The notes under the pieces: model-generated
The model's database searches: none
What the model saw: the letters and a program-made list of their open reading frames with translations, nothing else
Told to the model about the DNA's origin: nothing
Made by a program: the position numbers and the translations under genes
Part shown: positions 15,103-24,209 of the stretch, in pieces
Layout: each line of letters begins with the position of its first letter
How positions within the stretch are numbered: the first letter of the stretch is position 1
Source: an uncultured Lachnobacterium sp.
GTDB taxonomy: Bacteria > Bacillota > Clostridia > Lachnospirales > Lachnospiraceae
Length of the DNA: 39,753 nt
NCBI GenBank assembly: GCA_900546625.1
Contig: URDU01000027.1
Location: 1-39,753 of the forward strand
Direction: 5' to 3'

Positions 15103-15885
15103 ATGAAAAATTATTCAAAGGATCCTGACAGACAGTATCATATCCAGGTCGCAAAGGGAGAGGTCGGCCGGTACGTTATCATGCCGGGAGACCCGAAGAG
15201 GTGTGTTAAAATAGCACAGTACCTAGACAATCCGGTCCTTATAGCGGACAACAGGGAGTTTATCACATACACCGGCACATTGGATGGAGTGAAGGTCAGC
15301 GTGACATCGACCGGTATCGGCGGACCATCCGCATCCATCGCGATGGAGGAGCTGTACAGATGCGGTGCAGATACCTTCGTGAGGATCGGAACCTGCGGAG
15401 GCATGCAGACAGATGTGAAAAGCGGTGACATCGTGATTGCGACAGGCGCCATCCGCATGGAGGGCACATCAAAGGAGTATGCGCCGATAGAGTTTCCGGC
15501 TGTGGCAGATTTAGATGTCACAAACGCGCTTGTTGCGGCAGCAAAGCAGAAAAACTTTACGCATCACACAGGCGTGGTGCAGTGCAAGGATGCATTTTAC
15601 GGACAGCACGAGCCTGAAAAAATGCCGGCAGGCTACGAGCTTATCAATAAATGGAATGCATGGAGGATGCTTGGCTGTCTTGCGTCAGAGATGGAGTCAG
15701 CCGCGCTTTTTGTCGTTGCGGCAAAGCTTGGAGTCAGGGCAGGCTCATGCTTCCTTGTGGTCGCAAATCAGGAGAGGGAAAAGCTCGGGCTTGAGAATCC
15801 TGTGGTACGCGATACGGACATGGCGGTTCAGGTGGCGGTTTCGGCAGTGCGAAACCTCATTCGTGAGGATTGCGCCGAGAAATAA
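15103..15885 (+). CDS. udp: Uridine phosphorylase
   Basis: A 260-residue nucleoside phosphorylase of the PNP/UDP hexameric family. It cleaves uridine (or deoxyuridine) with phosphate to uracil and (deoxy)ribose-1-phosphate. Family marks are MPGDPKRC near the N terminus, GTCGGMQ at the phosphate site and the SEMESAALF signature. The start is ATG 15103 after GGGAGGTGG. It is the first gene of a six-gene salvage operon and is followed after 35 bases by deoC. Confidence 0.93.
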   Translation: MKNYSKDPDRQYHIQVAKGEVGRYVIMPGDPKRCVKIAQYLDNPVLIADNREFITYTGTLDGVKVSVTSTGIGGPSASIAMEELYRCGADTFVRIGTCGGMQTDVKSGDIVIATGAIRMEGTSKEYAPIEFPAVADLDVTNALVAAAKQKNFTHHTGVVQCKDAFYGQHEPEKMPAGYELINKWNAWRMLGCLASEMESAALFVVAAKLGVRAGSCFLVVANQEREKLGLENPVVRDTDMAVQVAVSAVRNLIREDCAEK

Positions 15886-15920
15886 GTCATATATTAAAAT
15901 ACAGAAACGGAGAACAGACA

Positions 15921-16574
15921 TTGGATATAAATGAAATTTTAAAACACGTGGACCATACACTTTTATCCCCACAGGCTACATGGGACGAAATCAAGCAGAT
16001 ATGCGATGATGCGATAAAATATCACACAGCATCGGTCTGCATACCGCCGAGCTATGTAAGTCAGGCAGCAAAGTACCTGGGTGAAAAGGTAAAGGTCTGT
16101 ACAGTGATAGGCTTCCCTAACGGATATTCGACCACTGCGGTGAAAGCCTTTGAGACAGAGGATGCCCTTGCAAACGGAGCTGAGGAGATAGATATGGTCA
16201 TCAATATCGGCTGGCTCAAGGATAAAAGGTATGAGCTGATAGAGGATGAAATAAAGAAGCTCAAGTCCATATGCAAGGATAAGGTGCTTAAAGTCATCAT
16301 CGAGACCTGCTTTCTCACAGATGATGAGAAAATCAGGATGTGCGATATCGTGACGAGCGCAGGGGCAGATTACATCAAGACATCTACAGGCTTTGGCACG
16401 GCAGGTGCGACCTTTGACGATATAAAGCTGTTTTCAGAGCATATCGGAGAGGGTGTGAAGATGAAGGCTGCCGGAGGCATTTCTTCATTAGATGATGCAG
16501 AAAGATTTCTTGAGCTTGGCGCTGACAGGCTTGGGACAAGCCGTGTGGTAAAGCTTGTTAAGGCTATGGACTAA
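15921..16574 (+). CDS. deoC: Deoxyribose-phosphate aldolase
   Basis: 217 residues, class I aldolase splitting deoxyribose-5-phosphate into acetaldehyde and glyceraldehyde-3-phosphate. The Schiff-base lysine is Lys153 in DYIKTSTGFG, with Lys182 (MKAAGG) and Asp91 (IDMVIN) also present. I chose the TTG at 15921 (MDINEILKHVDHTLL) because homologues begin close to the DHTLL block and CGGAGAA lies upstream. A longer frame from 15870 would overlap udp. It is the sink for deoxyribose released by the operon's phosphorylases. Confidence 0.93.
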   Translation: MDINEILKHVDHTLLSPQATWDEIKQICDDAIKYHTASVCIPPSYVSQAAKYLGEKVKVCTVIGFPNGYSTTAVKAFETEDALANGAEEIDMVINIGWLKDKRYELIEDEIKKLKSICKDKVLKVIIETCFLTDDEKIRMCDIVTSAGADYIKTSTGFGTAGATFDDIKLFSEHIGEGVKMKAAGGISSLDDAERFLELGADRLGTSRVVKLVKAMD

Positions 16575-16606
16575 TTTTTGTATACTGAATAACCGGGGAA
16601 TCATAT

Positions 16607-17026
16607 ATGGATAAAAAAACAATTGAAAAACTGATTGATACAGCCCTTGCACAGCTTGATTTTTCATATGCGCCGTACTCCGGCTTCAATGTCGGTGCGG
16701 CTCTTTTGGCAAAAAATCAGGCAGTCTATACCGGCTGCAATATAGAAAACGCAGCCTACACACCGACAAACTGCGCGGAAAGAACGGCATTTTTCAAGGC
16801 AGTGAGTGAAGGTGTGCGGGACTTTGAGGCAATCTGTATCGTGGGCGGAAGGAACCAAAAAGCGACAGATTATACAGCGCCATGCGGAGTATGCCGCCAG
16901 GTTATGATGGAGTTTTGTAATCCTAAGACCTTTAAAATAATACTGGCAATCGACAGGGAAAATTATAGGATTTATACGCTTGAGGACATGCTTCCGCAGG
17001 GATTCGGACCAGCGAACCTTGAGTAG
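16607..17026 (+). CDS. cdd: Cytidine deaminase
   Basis: 139 residues, the small homotetrameric type. The zinc site is CAE (Cys56, Glu58 catalytic) with PCGVC (Cys92, Cys95). It converts cytidine and deoxycytidine to uridine and deoxyuridine, feeding udp in the same operon. It starts at ATG 16607. About 120 bp separate it from add, containing an imperfect GGCGG/CCGCC inverted repeat and a stray TATAAT-like motif near 17058; a secondary promoter is possible. Confidence 0.95.
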   Translation: MDKKTIEKLIDTALAQLDFSYAPYSGFNVGAALLAKNQAVYTGCNIENAAYTPTNCAERTAFFKAVSEGVRDFEAICIVGGRNQKATDYTAPCGVCRQVMMEFCNPKTFKIILAIDRENYRIYTLEDMLPQGFGPANLE

Positions 17027-17145
17027 AGCGACCTGTAGCTGTACCTTTAATGGACTGTATAATGGGCGGTAATAGTTGTTGATTATATGGTGGTGTGAAC
17101 ATTAGCCGCCTCAGCAGGAAGTGGGAAACCGGAAATGGGGGAAAT

Positions 17146-18132
17146 ATGGAGAGAGAAGAGAATATAAGAGACAATATAATCAAGCTACCGAAAATCGAGC
17201 TTCACTGCCATCTGGATGGCTCCTTAAGCCGTGAATTTGTCGAGAAAAGGCTTGGCAGGTCGGTGCAGGAGGCAGAGCTTAGCGTGTCGGATGACTGCAC
17301 GAGTCTCGCACAGTATCTGGAGAAGTTTGATTTGCCGGGGCAGTGCATTCAGGATGAAGAGGGGCTTGAGGGAGCCGCCTATGATGTGCTTAAGAGCATG
17401 CACCGGGAAAATGTTGTATACGCGGAAATCCGTTTTGCCCCGCTGCTTTCGGAGAATGAGCGGATGAGCTGCGAGCGCGTGATAGAGGCCACGCTTAAGG
17501 GACTTGAGAGAGGAAAAAAAGATTTTGGCATAGAGTATGGGCTTATTGTATGTGCCATGAGGCATCACAGTGAGGAGCAAAACAAACGCATGCTGCACAC
17601 CGCAAGGGAATTTTTGGGCGCGGGCGTGTGCGCGGCAGACCTCGCAGGTGCTGAGGTGCCTTATCCTATGTCCGGCTTCATGGAGCTTTTCAAATATGCA
17701 AAGCAGCTTGGCATGCCTTTTACCATCCATGCGGGAGAGTGCGGAAATGCACAGAATATCATAGACGCAGTGGAGGTCGGGGCAGCCAGGATAGGCCATG
17801 GAATAGCTATGAGAGGCCACGGTGAGCTGGAAAGGCAGCTTTCGGCAAAGGGCATAGGTATCGAGCTTTGTCCGATAAGCAACCTGCAGACCAAGGCGGT
17901 GGCATCCTCAGACGAATATCCCATCAGGGAGTTTTTGGATGCGGGATTAAAGGTCACAATAAACACAGACAACCGCACCGTCAGCAATACAACCTTGTCA
18001 AAGGAGCTTGAGTTCATAGAAAAAACCTATGGCATACGCGATGAGGAGCTGCCGCTTATGATGAAAAATGCACTGGATGTGGCATTTGCGGATGATGCGG
18101 TGAAGGAGCGGATTTTTAGGCAGCTGGTATAG
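17146..18132 (+). CDS. add: Adenosine deaminase
   Basis: 328 residues, TIM-barrel metal hydrolase converting adenosine to inosine. Motifs are HCHLDGS (His20, His22), FTIHAGE (catalytic Glu), ARIGHG and the metal aspartate in INTDNR. The start is ATG 17146, preceded by a GGAAATGGGGG purine run; the upstream GTG at 17095 would add residues not expected in the family. The product inosine is the substrate of the phosphorylase encoded last in the operon. Confidence 0.94.
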   Translation: MEREENIRDNIIKLPKIELHCHLDGSLSREFVEKRLGRSVQEAELSVSDDCTSLAQYLEKFDLPGQCIQDEEGLEGAAYDVLKSMHRENVVYAEIRFAPLLSENERMSCERVIEATLKGLERGKKDFGIEYGLIVCAMRHHSEEQNKRMLHTAREFLGAGVCAADLAGAEVPYPMSGFMELFKYAKQLGMPFTIHAGECGNAQNIIDAVEVGAARIGHGIAMRGHGELERQLSAKGIGIELCPISNLQTKAVASSDEYPIREFLDAGLKVTINTDNRTVSNTTLSKELEFIEKTYGIRDEELPLMMKNALDVAFADDAVKERIFRQLV

Positions 18133-18207
18133 TGCCGCGAGACCTATGGAGATTTAACATTTAACCGCTGCACAAATTTACGGACCGGAAAATGGAGGTA
18201 TGACACC

Positions 18208-19395
18208 ATGAAGAAATATAACAGAATTTTTGTGATAGTCCTCGACTCGCTGGGAATCGGTGCGATGCCGGACTCAGAAAGGTTTGGAGACACAGATGTA
18301 GACACCTTTGGGAATATACTTGAGCGGATGCAGACTCTCGACATCCCAAATCTTACAAGGCTTGGAATGCTCAACCTGCATTGTGGCGGTCAGATGCAGC
18401 CGGCTGCTGAGCCAATCGGACGATTTACGAGGCTGGCAGAGGCAAGCAACGGCAAGGACACGATGACAGGTCACTGGGAGATGATGGGCATAAAAACCGA
18501 AAAGCCGTTCAAGACCTTCACAGAGCACGGATTTCCACCGGAGCTTATCGCTGAGCTTGAGAAGCAGTGCGGAAAAAAGGTCATAGGCAACAAGAGCGCC
18601 AGCGGCACAGAGATAATCGAGGAGCTCGGAGAGGAAGAGATAGAGACCGGCTCGATGATTGTGTATACATCAGCGGATTCGGTGCTTCAGATTTGCGGCA
18701 ATGAGGAGACCTTTGATTTACAGAATCTCTACCGCTGCTGTGAGATAGCCAGAAAAATAACACTCAAGGACGAGTGGAGAGTAGGGCGCGTCATCGCAAG
18801 ACCATATGTGGGAAAGAAAAAGGGTGAGTTTGTGCGAACCTCAAACAGGCATGACTACGCACTTAAGCCTACCGGTCTTACGGCATTAAATGCATTAAAG
18901 GACAGTGGGCTGGATGTCATTTCAGTCGGCAAAATCAATGATATTTTCTGCGGAGAGGGCATTACAGAGGCATTGCGCTCAAAGAGCTCGGTTCATGGAA
19001 TGGAGCAGACCATTGATATTTGCGAGAAGGATTTTACCGGACTATGCTTTGTGAATCTGGTCGATTTCGACGCACTGTGGGGACACCGCAGAAATGTGAC
19101 AGGCTACGGAGAGGAAATTGAGCGATTTGACAAAAACCTGGGCATTTTAATGGAAAAGCTAAGGGATGATGACCTGCTTATACTTACTGCAGACCACGGA
19201 AACGACCCTACCTACAAGGGAACGGATCACACACGCGAGTATGTGCCGTTTATCGCGTATTCAAAGAGCATGAAGAGCGGCGGCGCAATTGAGGAGGAAG
19301 CCACCTTTGCGGTGATTGGAGCCACAATTGCAGACAATTTCGGCGTAAAAATGCCGGAGGGTACCATAGGACATTCTATTCTTGAAGAGTTTTAA
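18208..19395 (+). CDS. deoB: Phosphopentomutase
   Basis: 395 residues, of the alkaline-phosphatase-like superfamily. It interconverts (deoxy)ribose-1-phosphate and 5-phosphate, linking the phosphorylases to DeoC and the pentose phosphate pathway. Visible marks are [12 protein letters not shown] at the N terminus, GHWEMMG in the cap region and [20 protein letters not shown] near the C terminus. The ATG follows ATGGAGG. Full length for the family. Confidence 0.96.
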   Translation: MKKYNRIFVIVLDSLGIGAMPDSERFGDTDVDTFGNILERMQTLDIPNLTRLGMLNLHCGGQMQPAAEPIGRFTRLAEASNGKDTMTGHWEMMGIKTEKPFKTFTEHGFPPELIAELEKQCGKKVIGNKSASGTEIIEELGEEEIETGSMIVYTSADSVLQICGNEETFDLQNLYRCCEIARKITLKDEWRVGRVIARPYVGKKKGEFVRTSNRHDYALKPTGLTALNALKDSGLDVISVGKINDIFCGEGITEALRSKSSVHGMEQTIDICEKDFTGLCFVNLVDFDALWGHRRNVTGYGEEIERFDKNLGILMEKLRDDDLLILTADHGNDPTYKGTDHTREYVPFIAYSKSMKSGGAIEEEATFAVIGATIADNFGVKMPEGTIGHSILEEF

Positions 19396-19465
19396 TGGGT
19401 AATATCTCAGTGATGTTTTAAACTTAAACAGAAAATATAGCAACAGAAAATATATGGAGAAAAAA

Positions 19466-20287
19466 ATGAACAGGATATATGAAAAACTCACCACATGTCT
19501 TGCAAGTGTGCGTGAAAAAACAGATTTTGTACCAAAGACAGCCATAGTTTTGGGCTCAGGGCTTGGAGACTATGCAGAGCAGATTAAGATAGAGACAACC
19601 ATAGATTACAAGGATATCGAGGGTTTTCCGACATCCACGGTTCCCGGACACAAGGGCAGATTTGTATTTGGATATGTGGATAGTGTGCCTGTTGTCATCA
19701 TGCAGGGCAGAGTCCATTATTATGAGGGCTATCCGATAACAGATGTTGTGCTCCCGACACGCCTCATGGGAATGATGGGTGCAAAAAAGTTAATACTCAC
19801 AAATGCGGCAGGCGGTCTCAATACTGATTTTAATCCGGGCGACTTTATGCTGATTGCGGACCATATCGCGACAGCCATACCAAGTCCACTGATCGGAGCC
19901 AATATTGATGAGCTGGGCGAGCGTTTTCCAGATATGAGCGAGGTATACAGCCGCAGAATGAGAGAAATCGTAAAAGAAAAGGCAGATAAGCTAGGCATAA
20001 AGCTTAGAGAAGGAGTCTATGTACAGCTCACAGGCCCGCAGTATGAGACCCCGGCCGAGGTCAGGATGTGTAAAATCCTGGGAGGCGATGCCGTCGGAAT
20101 GAGTACAGCCTGTGAGGCACTTGCAGCGCGTCATATGGGGCTTGAGGTTTGCGGAATCTCATGTATCACCAACCTGGCAGCAGGACTATCCGACAAAGAG
20201 CTCAACCACAAGGAAGTGCAGGAAACCGCAGACCGCGTGGCAAAGCAGTTTACAGAATTGATCACTGCTGTGGTGAGAGAGGTGTAA
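19466..20287 (+). CDS. Purine-nucleoside phosphorylase (type I)
   Basis: 273 residues, trimeric PNP that cleaves inosine, guanosine and their deoxy forms. Marks include LGSGLGDYAE (residues 29-38), the GHKGRFVFG and GRVHYYEGY phosphate-site regions, TNAAGGLN and VGMSTACEA. I chose ATG 19466 because GGAG lies 6 bases upstream of it, while ATG 19454 has no ribosome-binding site. It is the last gene of the operon; no terminator is seen before the next promoter 13 bases on. Confidence 0.94.
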   Translation: MNRIYEKLTTCLASVREKTDFVPKTAIVLGSGLGDYAEQIKIETTIDYKDIEGFPTSTVPGHKGRFVFGYVDSVPVVIMQGRVHYYEGYPITDVVLPTRLMGMMGAKKLILTNAAGGLNTDFNPGDFMLIADHIATAIPSPLIGANIDELGERFPDMSEVYSRRMREIVKEKADKLGIKLREGVYVQLTGPQYETPAEVRMCKILGGDAVGMSTACEALAARHMGLEVCGISCITNLAAGLSDKELNHKEVQETADRVAKQFTELITAVVREV

Positions 20288-20299
20288 ATGCTTAGAAAC

Positions 20300-20329
20300 T
20301 TGACAATAAATCGTATCATAGCGTATACT
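20300..20329 (+). promoter_or_regulatory. Promoter of the DUF4869 pair
   Basis: TTGACA (20300-20305), 18-bp spacer, TATACT (20324-20329). The sequence around the -10 (ATAGCGTATACTT) is the same as in the SRP RNA promoter at 24210-24239, suggesting strong constitutive expression. Confidence 0.8.
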
Positions 20330-20362
20330 TTAGAATCCTAACAAATGGGATGGAGGATTTCA

Positions 20363-20800
20363 ATGTTAAATATATATTTAGGGGATATGGAAAATGCAAT
20401 TTACCATCCTCCGGTGTATTTTGATAACACATATGAAGATGAATGGATAACGGATGAGCTGTCTGTCAAAATGATAAAGGATATAGATAAATCAGACGTC
20501 ATTGGACCACATCTGGTGCAAAGCCCGATACTGGGGCCGATATCCACAAAGGAATTGTCCGGTGGAGTGAAAACCCTTATGTTGATGGCTTTTGATGATA
20601 GCGGAAAAATTTTTAACGCTTCAGCGTGTGGTGATAACTGCGCAAAGTGGATATTGGAAATTGCCGGCAAAAAGAATCTGACAATTAATTTGCATCATAT
20701 AATGGATTTTGGAAAAAGTTTTGAAGCAAAGATACTGAATACGGGAGAAATGGTTCATAGTATGGCTGAATTCATCAGTGTTGCAGGCAAATATGTATAG
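20363..20800 (+). CDS. DUF4869 domain protein
   Basis: 145 residues starting MLNIYLGDMENAIYHPPVYF, with SGGVKTLMLM, NASACGDNCAKWILEIA and HHIMDFGKSFEAKIL. This matches DUF4869 of Firmicutes; the function is unknown. Start ATG 20363 follows TGGAGGA. It is 8 bp from a small P-loop protein and shares its strong promoter, so the two probably act together. There is no membrane segment. Confidence 0.82.
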   Translation: MLNIYLGDMENAIYHPPVYFDNTYEDEWITDELSVKMIKDIDKSDVIGPHLVQSPILGPISTKELSGGVKTLMLMAFDDSGKIFNASACGDNCAKWILEIAGKKNLTINLHHIMDFGKSFEAKILNTGEMVHSMAEFISVAGKYV

Positions 20801-20808
20801 GAGAAGGT

Positions 20809-21285
20809 ATGAAGGGCAAGCATAAAATTGTTGTGAAAAACAATAGACTTCATTATGAATTTGAAATAAAAAGAAATATCACGATAATAAAAGGGGACAG
20901 TGCTACAGGAAAAACAACACTCATAAATATGATCAGACAGTTTGCAAACCTGGGTAATGCAAGCGGAATTGAAATCGAATGTGATGTTCCGTGCACAGTT
21001 CTTGAGGGAAATCTGTGGCAGATGCTGCTCAAAAATTTATCAGGAAATATCATTTTTATTGACGAAGAAAATCAGTTTATAAGACAGCAAGAGTTTGCTG
21101 AACTTGTAAAGGCATCAGATAATTATTTTGTGATAATAACAAGAGAAAACCTGTACAATCTGCCATATAGTGTTGAAGAAATATATGGACTGTATTCCTC
21201 AGGAAAGTATCAGAACACAAAGCAAATATATCAGGAGATGTATCATATTTCAGAAAAGCAAACTCAATCCTACATATTTGCATGA
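20809..21285 (+). CDS. Small P-loop ATP-binding protein paired with DUF4869
   Basis: 158 residues with Walker A GDSATGKTT (residues ~29-37) and Walker B NIIFIDEE (~84-91). There is no ABC signature, so it is a minimal AAA/ATPase-like fold rather than a transporter subunit. The ATG follows AGGAGAAGG. It is co-transcribed with the DUF4869 gene and ends before a strong hairpin. Biological role unknown. Confidence 0.75.
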   Translation: MKGKHKIVVKNNRLHYEFEIKRNITIIKGDSATGKTTLINMIRQFANLGNASGIEIECDVPCTVLEGNLWQMLLKNLSGNIIFIDEENQFIRQQEFAELVKASDNYFVIITRENLYNLPYSVEEIYGLYSSGKYQNTKQIYQEMYHISEKQTQSYIFA

Positions 21286-21350
21286 GAAGAATAGAAATAA
21301 AATTTTGAAAAATATAAAAAACAGTATAGATTTTTAAAAGGTATGATAAA

Positions 21351-21382
21351 TTGGCGCAGGAATGTTTCCTGCGCCAATTGTT
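21351..21382. terminator. Bidirectional terminator between convergent genes
   Basis: TTGGCGCAGGAA (21351-21362) pairs perfectly with TTCCTGCGCCAA (21366-21377) around a TGT loop, with moderately T-rich flanks. It lies between the P-loop gene and the minus-strand acetyltransferase. Confidence 0.8.
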
Positions 21383-21402
21383 GTGTTAAATTATAAATGT
21401 GA

Positions 21403-21948
21403 TCATTTATTAATTAGACCATAAATATAGTGGTTACACCACTTTCCATGTAGTATAAGATAATCATGTAATAGTCCCTCCTGCACGAAGCCAAGCTCAT
21501 TAAGAAGCTTCATCGAAGGCACATTGCCCGGGTGGACAACCGCCGTCACCTTGTGCATGCGAAGCTCATTAAAGGCAAGCTTTGTGCAGAAGCCGACTGC
21601 CTCAGTGGCATACCCCATGTGGTGAAACTCACTGGAAAATTTATAGCCAATCTCACAGCTTCCGTAAAAAGCCGGAGCGATATTATGTATACACACAGTG
21701 CCGATAATCCGACACGGATTTTCTTTCTCAAAAACATAAAATCTGAAAAGCTGTGATTTGACAGCCATATTGTATTCATATCTGAGTACCTTCTGCAGGT
21801 GCTTCACAGTATAAAAATCCGGCACACGGTCTATCTCATACATTTCGAAAAGCTCTTTATCCCTATTGTAAAAATCCAAAACCTGCGGAGCGCAATCAGC
21901 GCGCAATACCTTAAGAAGCAGGCGTGGGGTTTCATATTCAAAAAACAT
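21403..21948 (-). CDS. GNAT acetyltransferase, RimJ/RimL type
   Basis: 181 residues. It begins with the TPRLLLK strand typical of RimJ/RimL-like enzymes, has the acetyl-CoA pyrophosphate loop region (EFHHMGYATEAVGFCTKLAF) and ends with NVPSMKLLNELGFVQEG. Such proteins N-acetylate ribosomal proteins or small amines; the substrate here is unknown. The start follows GAAGGAA. Monocistronic and divergent from tadA. Confidence 0.88.
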   Translation of the reverse strand: MFFEYETPRLLLKVLRADCAPQVLDFYNRDKELFEMYEIDRVPDFYTVKHLQKVLRYEYNMAVKSQLFRFYVFEKENPCRIIGTVCIHNIAPAFYGSCEIGYKFSSEFHHMGYATEAVGFCTKLAFNELRMHKVTAVVHPGNVPSMKLLNELGFVQEGLLHDYLILHGKWCNHYIYGLINK

Positions 21949-22012
21949 ATTTTCCTTCTTTCACATTTGGTGTATCATAATAAATGTATTATAACACATG
22001 GAGCAGACAAAT

Positions 22013-22486
22013 ATGACACAAGATGAAAAATATATGAAACAGGCAATAAAACAGGCAAAAAAAGCATACGCACTCGATGAGGTGCCGATAGGCTGCGTAA
22101 TTGTAGCCGGTGACAAAATTATTGCACGCGGCTACAACCGCAGAAATACCGACAAAAATCCACTCGCTCACGCTGAGCTCTCTGCCATCCGCAAAGCCAG
22201 CAAAAAGACCGGAGATTGGCGTCTCGAGGAATGCACCATGTATGTCACTCTTGAGCCTTGCCAGATGTGTGCCGGAGCAATAGTACAGGCACGCATTCCA
22301 AGGGTGGTAATAGGTGCCATGAATCCTAAAGCAGGCTGTGCAGGCTCAATCATCAATCTACTGCAGATGCAGCAGTTTAATCATCAGGTGCAGACAGATA
22401 TAGGTATCTGCGGAGACGAATGCAGCACAATGCTTTCCACATTCTTCAAGGAGCTGAGAAAGAAGCGTAAGCTTCAAGGGCAGTAA
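22013..22486 (+). CDS. tadA: tRNA-specific adenosine(34) deaminase
   Basis: 157 residues. The zinc deaminase core has HAE (His53, Glu55) and PCQMC (Cys83, Cys86). It converts A34 to inosine in tRNA-Arg(ACG). I chose ATG 22013 because GGAG is 9 bases upstream; ATG 21998 precedes that site. In Firmicutes tadA often lies near the SRP RNA gene; here the SRP RNA follows 1.8 kb later, with an ECF sigma pair between, suggesting an insertion of that pair. Confidence 0.94.
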   Translation: MTQDEKYMKQAIKQAKKAYALDEVPIGCVIVAGDKIIARGYNRRNTDKNPLAHAELSAIRKASKKTGDWRLEECTMYVTLEPCQMCAGAIVQARIPRVVIGAMNPKAGCAGSIINLLQMQQFNHQVQTDIGICGDECSTMLSTFFKELRKKRKLQGQ

Positions 22487-22614
22487 AGCCGGCTATATGG
22501 ATGGAACTTGCTTCTACATAATATACGTTATATACATTTTCTTATGAAAAAATATCTACAGGTGTCAGAAATGAGATAGGAAATTGTGTATATAAGTGAA
22601 AGGAGGAAGTGAGC

Positions 22615-23175
22615 ATGGATGATAGCGCAATAGTTGAATTGTTCTGGAAGCGTGATGAACAGGCAATTGCCGCAACAACAGAAAAATATAATGCATATTG
22701 TTTATCAATTGCGATGAATATTTTGGGAAACATTGAGGATGCAGAGGAATGTGTGAATGATGCATATCTGAATACATGGAATTCTATTCCGCCAAACAAA
22801 CCTAAAATGTTATCGACTTATCTTGGAAAGATAGTCAGAAATATGTCATTCAATTTGTATAAGAAAAACAGAGCTAAGAAGCGCACAAATGGAAGCTTCA
22901 CGTTAATATTGGATGAATTATCTGAGATAATCACTGATTCAAAAAATATTGAAGATGAGGGCAATGCCAGGTTCCTGTTAGAGAACATTAATTCTTTTCT
23001 TAAGGAAATACCGGTTGAGAAAAGACAAATTTTTGTGTGTCGTTACTGGTATTCTGACAGCGTCAGGGACATAGCAAAGAGATATGGCATGACTGAAAAC
23101 AATGTTTCAGTTACATTAAAGAGGGTAAGAAAAAAATTACAGGATTACCTTGTTGAAAGGGGCGTTGATTTATGA
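22615..23175 (+). CDS. ECF-type RNA polymerase sigma factor
   Basis: 186 residues. Region 2 is near the N terminus (LGNIEDAEECVNDAYLNTWN) and region 4 near the C terminus (YSDSVRDIAKRYGMTENNVS, then VTLKRVRKKL). The start is ATG 22615, 8 bases after AGGAGG. Its stop overlaps the start of the next gene (ATGA), a typical sigma/anti-sigma arrangement. It probably activates its own promoter in response to an envelope signal sensed by the partner. Confidence 0.92.
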   Translation: MDDSAIVELFWKRDEQAIAATTEKYNAYCLSIAMNILGNIEDAEECVNDAYLNTWNSIPPNKPKMLSTYLGKIVRNMSFNLYKKNRAKKRTNGSFTLILDELSEIITDSKNIEDEGNARFLLENINSFLKEIPVEKRQIFVCRYWYSDSVRDIAKRYGMTENNVSVTLKRVRKKLQDYLVERGVDL

Positions 23176-23903
23176 ATGCAGAGAAGATATTTGATGTAAT
23201 GGAAAACATAGACGAACAATATATTATAGAAGCTCATCAAAAAAATGTTATCAAAAATAAAAAAAAGACAATTCGTAAAATATTAGTATTTGCTGCGTGC
23301 TTTTCTTTAATAATAAGTATAACAGCAGTTGTTGGAAGTGGCATAAAACGAAATTCGACATGTACTGTTTCGGCAGCGGAAATAGGGAAAGAGGAGGTAC
23401 AACTTGAGGCAACTATGCCAAGTATAATCTATTATGATCAGGATAAGGTGATAATGTATGATTATATTGGAATATGGGTTTATAATCTAAAAAAAGAAAA
23501 GCTAGTGGGATTTTGTGATTTCAGGCCAATAGATATGACACAGATACAAGGTTATCCGTGTGTTTTCGTTGAAGCATCATCAGATGGCAGATACGTAAGA
23601 TTTTACAAATCAGATGATTCCGTGAAGTATTTGTACAATGTGGAGAAAGACACATATAAAGAAGTCAAAAGCTATGATAAAAAATTGAAATGGCCATTCA
23701 GCTTAAAGGATGTAACCACTCAATATTCGATATCAGATTATTCAGAGACATATGAAGTGGCAAATAAAGAATATTTATCATACTCTTTAGATATCAGCAC
23801 GGATTCGAATGAGGCGGTCAGGTATAAGGACTTGGTTATTGTAGTTGAAAAAAATGGTCAAAAAACAGAGTATAAGCCATTTGTCGTTGAAATCACAGCA
23901 TAA
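23172..23903 (+). CDS. Membrane-anchored putative anti-sigma factor
   Basis: 243 residues. A ~37-residue cytosolic segment rich in Lys is followed by one membrane helix (ILVFAACFSLIISITAVVG, ~38-56) and a ~185-residue outer domain with many Tyr/Asp. This layout and the 4-base overlap with the sigma gene point to an anti-sigma or sensor role; no known anti-sigma domain is recognised. A long palindromic repeat begins at the first base after its stop codon. Confidence 0.7.
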   Translation: MNAEKIFDVMENIDEQYIIEAHQKNVIKNKKKTIRKILVFAACFSLIISITAVVGSGIKRNSTCTVSAAEIGKEEVQLEATMPSIIYYDQDKVIMYDYIGIWVYNLKKEKLVGFCDFRPIDMTQIQGYPCVFVEASSDGRYVRFYKSDDSVKYLYNVEKDTYKEVKSYDKKLKWPFSLKDVTTQYSISDYSETYEVANKEYLSYSLDISTDSNEAVRYKDLVIVVEKNGQKTEYKPFVVEITA

Positions 23904-24178
23904 GGCATGTAAGCCCCGGGTACCGGACGCGCACACATACTCTCCCGAAGCGCGAATAGCGAAGAGGTTTAGATACTGTAGAAATTATGCCCATGAGACA
24001 CAGAAACGCCCCGGCATGGACGCAGGGGCGAGGAGAACCGCGCCATGGACGGCGCGTTTCGACGGTTTCGTCAAGCATAGAAAAACATCAAGCATAATTT
24101 CGTACAGTATCTTAGCCACGTAGCGTAGCGACAGCGGGAGAGTATGTGTGCGCGTCCGGTACCTGGGGTTTGCGTGCC
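23904..24178. repeat. Structured palindromic repeat, copy B (275 bp)
   Basis: The outer arms (23904-23947 and 24135-24178) match in 40 of 44 positions, e.g. GGTACCGGACGCGCACACAT with its complement. TTAGATACTGTAGAA (23969-23983), CGACGGTTTCGTCAAGCATA (24060-24079) and the GCATAATT/TACAGTATCT stem are shared with copy A at 14698-14995. The two ATGGA-loop hairpins use different stems from copy A (CGCCCC/GGGGCG and CGCGCC/GGCGCG here). It abuts the TAA at 23901-23903. Confidence 0.87.
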
Positions 24179-24209
24179 GTACTCATCCCACAAGAAGTTG
24201 CAATAAATC

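Noticed and set aside
23845..24123. 92-residue plus-strand frame in palindromic copy B
   Set aside because: It lies within the inverted repeat, is not conserved in copy A, and has no ribosome-binding site.
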